DNA from: Clostridium amylolyticum
GTDB taxonomy: Bacteria; Bacillota; Clostridia; Clostridiales; Clostridiaceae
Assembly: GCF_900142075.1 (NCBI RefSeq)
Contig: NZ_FQZO01000005.1
Coordinates: 62,001-126,000 of the forward strand
DNA: 64,000 bases
Direction: 5' to 3'
In this document: positions 60,432 to 64,000 of the stretch, in pieces
How positions within the stretch are numbered: the stretch's first letter is position 1
Layout: every line of letters starts with the position of its first letter
The notes under the pieces: generated by a model
What the model was told of the DNA's origin: nothing
Seen by the model: the letters and a program-made list of their open reading frames with translations, nothing else
Databases searched by the model: none
Program-made: the position numbers and the translations under genes

Positions 60432-61844
60432 TTAAGGTGTTTTAGCCGCCTCTCCGCTAGGAGGGGTTGCTTTTTTTGTTCCTTTTTTCAGAACTCCATC
60501 TACGGTCCTATAAGTATCTGTAGTAACGGCTTCTCTTTTAATTTCTTTATCATCTTGATAAGTAACTAAATAAGATTTTGCAACATAACCGGTTACTGGT
60601 TTCTTTTCCCATTCAGTTTTTCCTTCTTCCAAGTTTGGATCTTCAATGGTTTTAACCTTTGGTTCATTTACCTTTACTATATCAGAAACTAATTGATAGC
60701 TTTTTCCTCCCATACCTTCTTTACTACCATATATATTAAATACGAGATTTCTATTGCTGGTAGAGGATTCTATATATATTGGGAAATCATAATTATTTTT
60801 AAATTTGTAGTCTATTGCTCCCCACACTACTGTAGCATCCATTCCAACCTTTAAATAGCTAACTGGCATAGAATGATTTGTTCTATCTACAGATCTTAAA
60901 TTGGCCATCATGGCTGCCACATAAAGGGTACTAGAAACTTGACATATTCCTCCGCCAATTCCTTGTTCAACCTTATCCCCTACATATACGGCTGCATCTT
61001 GATATCCTCTTGCCTTAGATCTTTCACCTACAGTGTCATTATAACTAAATACTTCACCAGGCATTAAAAGTTTACCATTAATAGCGCTAGCTGCAAGACC
61101 TACATTATGAGCTCTTGGAGCACCGGAAGAGGAGAAATTAGTGCTATAAGAAGATATCTTACCATTAATCTTACTTAAAGCTTCTTTGGTAACCTTTGGT
61201 TCTACTACCTGAGCTTTAGCTTGTACAACAATATTTTCCTGTATTCCCTCAGCTAACTTATCGTTAATTTGCTTTTCCAGGTCTGCTGTATCTACTTTAT
61301 AGCCTTTTATATCTGGAGTAATATTTATACTTCCATTATTAATTTTAATTTTAGCATCTGTAGGATTCTTATCTAACTCTTTTGCTATACTATTTGAAAA
61401 ACTAGTTATAATTTCTTTATTATAGGTAAACTTAGTAGATATATTCTTTTCAGTAGGATTTTTAATTAATGAATATTTATTAAACATTTTCAGGTCTTTA
61501 CCATAGTTATATGCTTCATTAACCACTTCATCCATATTATATTTAACGTCTAACTTGTTAAGTTCAAGATTATAATCCTTGTCATTAACCTTTACTGTAA
61601 TTTTACTATTGCTTATTTTATCCTTATATTTTTCATTTAATATATTCAATGCTTCTTCTTTGGTTTTACCAGAAACATCGGTATTTCCAATTTTAATACC
61701 AGGATAAATATTATTATTCCACTGATTTACCTTAGAATAAGTATGTGCAGTATATGCTGAAGCTCCTCCAATAATAACTATAGCCGCAATTGAAGCTATA
61801 ATAAATGGAGTCTTATTTTTTTTATTTTTCACTTTCTCACCCAT
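60432..61844 (-). CDS. VanW family protein, membrane-anchored
   Basis: 470 residues. One N-terminal membrane helix (about 12-33), a peptidoglycan-binding-like domain repeated (about 45-215), the VanW domain (about 235-375: SSGAPRAHNVGLAASAINGK, GEVFSYNDTVGERSKARGY, GIGGGICQVSSTLY, RTNHSMPVSYLKVGMDATVVWG) and a C-terminal G5-like tail. Related to YoaR of Bacillus. The VanW Cys and Asp residues resemble L,D-transpeptidase-like surfaces but no reaction is established. Not linked to vancomycin resistance here. ATG at 61844 after GAAGGAGG. Confidence 0.92.
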   Translation of the reverse strand: MGEKVKNKKNKTPFIIASIAAIVIIGGASAYTAHTYSKVNQWNNNIYPGIKIGNTDVSGKTKEEALNILNEKYKDKISNSKITVKVNDKDYNLELNKLDVKYNMDEVVNEAYNYGKDLKMFNKYSLIKNPTEKNISTKFTYNKEIITSFSNSIAKELDKNPTDAKIKINNGSINITPDIKGYKVDTADLEKQINDKLAEGIQENIVVQAKAQVVEPKVTKEALSKINGKISSYSTNFSSSGAPRAHNVGLAASAINGKLLMPGEVFSYNDTVGERSKARGYQDAAVYVGDKVEQGIGGGICQVSSTLYVAAMMANLRSVDRTNHSMPVSYLKVGMDATVVWGAIDYKFKNNYDFPIYIESSTSNRNLVFNIYGSKEGMGGKSYQLVSDIVKVNEPKVKTIEDPNLEEGKTEWEKKPVTGYVAKSYLVTYQDDKEIKREAVTTDTYRTVDGVLKKGTKKATPPSGEAAKTP

Positions 61845-62098
61845 AGTATCCTCCTTCTTTCACTAATTATTATACTATATGCAATAATATATTTAAAATA
61901 AAAATTTAAAAAAAGTTTACAATTTCATCTTAATCTTTCTACTCTCGTTATTAAATACGATAATTTAGTATAATAGTTACAATGTTTATTATATAATGAT
62001 AAATTAATAGCTACAATATTCATTATATTATAATATTAATTTAAAATTGTATTATATATTTTTAAAACAACATGTATAATTAAATTGAGGTGAATTAT

Positions 62099-63142
62099 AT
62101 GATAGATAAAATTGATACTAATAAAATATTAAAATATCTTAAAGATTTATTAGAAATTTCAAGTCCCACTGGGAATACTTTAAAAGCTGTAGATTATCTT
62201 ATAAATCAATTTAGATCTTTAGGAGTGGATTATACCGTTACCAATAAAGGAGCGGTAATAGCTACTATAAAAGGTAAGAATGATAATTACCAAAGAACCT
62301 TCTCGGCCCATATTGATACTTTAGGAGCAATGGTAAAGGAAATAAAATCCAACGGTGCTTTAGCAGTTACTCCTATAGGTGGTTTTATGATGTCTTCTGT
62401 AGATGGTGAAAACTGTCTTATAGAAACTTTAGAGGGTAATATTTATACTGGTACCATACAAAATATAAAACCTTCTGTGCATATAAGCGGCAATGAAGCT
62501 AGAGAATTAAAAAAGGTTCCTGAAAACATGGAAATAATTCTTGATGAAAAAGTTTTCAAAGCTGAAGAAGTTGAAAAGCTTGGTATCAATGTTGGTGATT
62601 TTGTAAGCTTTGACACTAGAACCACCTTTACCGAAAAAGGTTTTGTTAAAAGCAGGCATTTAGATGATAAAGCCAGTGCTGCAACATTATTATATGTAAT
62701 TGAATATATTATTAATAATAAAATTCAGCTTCCTTACACCACTAATTTCTTTATGAGCAATTATGAAGAAGTAGGTCATGGTGCCACTGCAGCTCAACCA
62801 ATTAACACTAAAGAATTTATAGCTGTAGATATGGGTGCTCCAGGTCCTGGACAAAACTCTTCAGAATACGCAGTGTGCATCTGCGCTAAGGATTCATCAG
62901 GTCCTTATGATTTAGAACTTAGAAAGAAACTAATTAATGTATGTAAAAATAAAAATATCGAGTATAAAATAGATATATACCCATATTATGGTTCTGATGC
63001 TTCTGCAGTTGTATCTGCCGGCTGGGATTTTAAAACAGCTTTGATAGGTCCAGGAGTATTTGCTTCTCATGCCTATGAAAGAACTCATACAGATGCTTTA
63101 AATGCCACTGCCAAACTAATATTAGAATATTCCTTAACCTAA
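62099..63142 (+). CDS. M42 family metallo-aminopeptidase
   Basis: 347 residues. Binuclear zinc/cobalt peptidase of the glutamyl aminopeptidase/TET type, forming large cytosolic shells. Metal ligands: SAHIDTLGAMV, KSRHLDDKASAA, SNYEEVGHGA (catalytic Glu-Glu) and AVDMGAPG, with the last His near AFASHAYERTHTDA. The open frame starts at GTG 62090, which overlaps the GAGGTG ribosome site; ATG at 62099 is preferred. Monocistronic, divergent from the VanW gene over a 254-bp AT-rich gap. Confidence 0.93.
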   Translation: MIDKIDTNKILKYLKDLLEISSPTGNTLKAVDYLINQFRSLGVDYTVTNKGAVIATIKGKNDNYQRTFSAHIDTLGAMVKEIKSNGALAVTPIGGFMMSSVDGENCLIETLEGNIYTGTIQNIKPSVHISGNEARELKKVPENMEIILDEKVFKAEEVEKLGINVGDFVSFDTRTTFTEKGFVKSRHLDDKASAATLLYVIEYIINNKIQLPYTTNFFMSNYEEVGHGATAAQPINTKEFIAVDMGAPGPGQNSSEYAVCICAKDSSGPYDLELRKKLINVCKNKNIEYKIDIYPYYGSDASAVVSAGWDFKTALIGPGVFASHAYERTHTDALNATAKLILEYSLT

Positions 63143-63188
63143 TAAAACCTAAAGGGATTCTTAAATAAGAATCCCTTTAGGTTTTATT
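63141..63188. terminator. Bidirectional terminator with a 22-bp stem
   Basis: AATAAAACCTAAAGGGATTC... (63141-63162) pairs perfectly with its complement at 63167-63188 around AAAT. It overlaps the stop codons of the convergent M42 and GH25 genes. Confidence 0.9.
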
Positions 63189-64000
63189 ATAGAAAATGAA
63201 AGTTTCCATTTTCATCTATATAAAATTCGCTGTTAGTAAATTGAACATTTCTTTGTCCTCTATTTAAAGTCACTATGGTTCTTTCTTTAGAAAAATCTCC
63301 ATCTGTATCAAAAGCCTCTACTCCAATGTTCACAGGAGAAGTAGCAGTTACACCATATTTTGACTTAGGAATGACGTAAGAGTTTCTTCCTTTATTTAAA
63401 GTAGCTACGTAATTGCTATTTAGGAAAATATTATACCCTCCTAAATCAACATCTGGGTTAGGATTCCATGAAACATAAATATTTCTTGCATCCTCATAAA
63501 CTCTTAATCCAGCTACATCCCTTGGTGGCCTTAATAAATCAATATTGTTAGGTCCAAAGTTTAAGTCAGTGGGTGAATCTACTCCATTTACATTTCCACT
63601 TTCACTATACTGCCATATCCGCCATCTAGTCCATCCGCCTTGGTCTTTAGGAATAGGTGGATTTCCTGGAATAGAAGTATACATAGCTATCCACAAGGGC
63701 ATATTACTTAAAGGAAATCCTCTTCCTGGTATATAGAAGTTATTATATAAATCAATAAAAAAAGCGCCAGTATATATCATTAATCTTCTTCTAGTTTTAC
63801 TTTCAAATCTTCTTCTAAACCTATCCACCCAATTAACTAGTTGTTCTGTAGTTAAGGATTTGTCCAAAGGGGCTTCTACATCTATAACTGGAAAAAGATC
63901 TCCGTAATCCCCGGTTCCAAAACCTTGTTGTAATATATTGGCAAAATCATCTGCTTGAGCATCTGCTGCTGGGAGGCTAGTAGTAGGAAGTGCATAATGG
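63187..64000 (-). CDS. GH25 muramidase with fibronectin-like C-terminal domain, 3' part
   Basis: The frame continues past the right edge, so the N-terminus is missing; about 270 residues are seen. The catalytic Asp-x-Glu is in FPVIDVEAPL, preceded by HYALP and followed by IYTGAFF, LWIAMYTS and WRIWQYSESGNVNGV, all GH25 (Chalaropsis-type lysozyme) features. It cleaves the MurNAc-GlcNAc bond of peptidoglycan. A beta-sandwich of fibronectin type III kind follows (about the last 100 residues: VAGLRVYEDARNIYVSWNP), ending in SEFYIDENGNFHFL. Probably a surface autolysin, or from a prophage. A start at TTG 63867 would cut off the catalytic Asp and Glu, so it is not the real start. Confidence 0.88.
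   Translation of the reverse strand, partial: HYALPTTSLPAADAQADDFANILQQGFGTGDYGDLFPVIDVEAPLDKSLTTEQLVNWVDRFRRRFESKTRRRLMIYTGAFFIDLYNNFYIPGRGFPLSNMPLWIAMYTSIPGNPPIPKDQGGWTRWRIWQYSESGNVNGVDSPTDLNFGPNNIDLLRPPRDVAGLRVYEDARNIYVSWNPNPDVDLGGYNIFLNSNYVATLNKGRNSYVIPKSKYGVTATSPVNIGVEAFDTDGDFSKERTIVTLNRGQRNVQFTNSEFYIDENGNFHFL

Noticed and set aside
60432..61844. VanW gene as evidence for vancomycin resistance
   Set aside because: VanW-domain proteins are widespread in clostridia and no vanA/vanB-type ligase or vanH/vanX gene is nearby.

Overview
The window reads as a piece of a low-GC, anaerobic, spore-former-type Clostridium chromosome (Clostridium sensu stricto, amino-acid fermenting). The support is very AT-rich spacing with strong GGAGG ribosome sites, a complete selenocysteine-dependent glycine reductase operon under a tandem glycine riboswitch, an agr peptide-signalling locus, a TetB(P)-type gene, a clostridial tmRNA tag (AEDNFALAA) and a Gram-positive cggR-gap-pgk-tpiA-gpmI-eno operon. 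I do not assign a species.

Layout. 0-5 kb: the start of a probable CoA-transferase gene behind a clear sigma-54 promoter, its PAS/AAA+/Fis activator, a membrane diguanylate cyclase, and an ECF sigma factor with an unrecognised repeat protein. 5.1-8.4 kb: an agr locus in which agrBD runs head-on into agrAC, encoding a precursor whose expected ring residue is serine, not cysteine. 8.4-15.6 kb: accessory DNA ending at the 3' end of tmRNA (ssrA). It holds a small kinase-like protein, a small Ser/Asn-rich protein, tetB(P) with a truncated partner and an attenuator-like leader, and an overlapping two-gene unit coding for an unknown 421-aa protein and a TIR-like effector. Degenerate copies of the tmRNA 3' end at about 9.97 and 13.06 kb suggest stacked integrations. 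15.8-19.3 kb: an orphan class I isoprenoid-synthase-fold protein, a permease and smpB.

19.3-24.5 kb: a glycerol/dihydroxyacetone operon (glpP, glpK, glpF, dhaK, dhaL, dhaM). 24.7-31 kb: rnr, the membrane pyrophosphatase hppA, and secG. 29.8-37.2 kb: the lower glycolytic operon with its repressor CggR; a CggR operator with the exact 20-nt repeat spacing lies upstream. 37.5-38.8 kb: rpoN (sigma-54), which would serve the promoter at the window start. 39-43.7 kb: a BMP-type nucleoside ABC importer.

44-52.2 kb: the glycine reductase operon grdX-trxB-trxA-grdE-grdA-grdB-grdC-grdD. grdA and grdB each carry an in-frame UGA read as selenocysteine and a hairpin just downstream. 52.5-64 kb: a CAP-domain lipoprotein, DegV, TrmL, a HAD phosphatase, a transglutaminase/DUF58/MoxR triad, a VanW-family protein, an M42 peptidase and the 3' part of a GH25 muramidase. 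A dispersed family of 7-bp repeats sits beside intrinsic terminators at four intergenic sites, one copy apparently split by a 140-bp palindrome-rich element.

The strongest candidates for new biology are the TIR-like two-gene unit in the tmRNA-anchored island, the convergent agr locus with a predicted serine lactone signal, the terminator-linked heptad repeats, and a 98-nt stem-loop between grdB and grdC. Everything here was read by eye; no database search was run.
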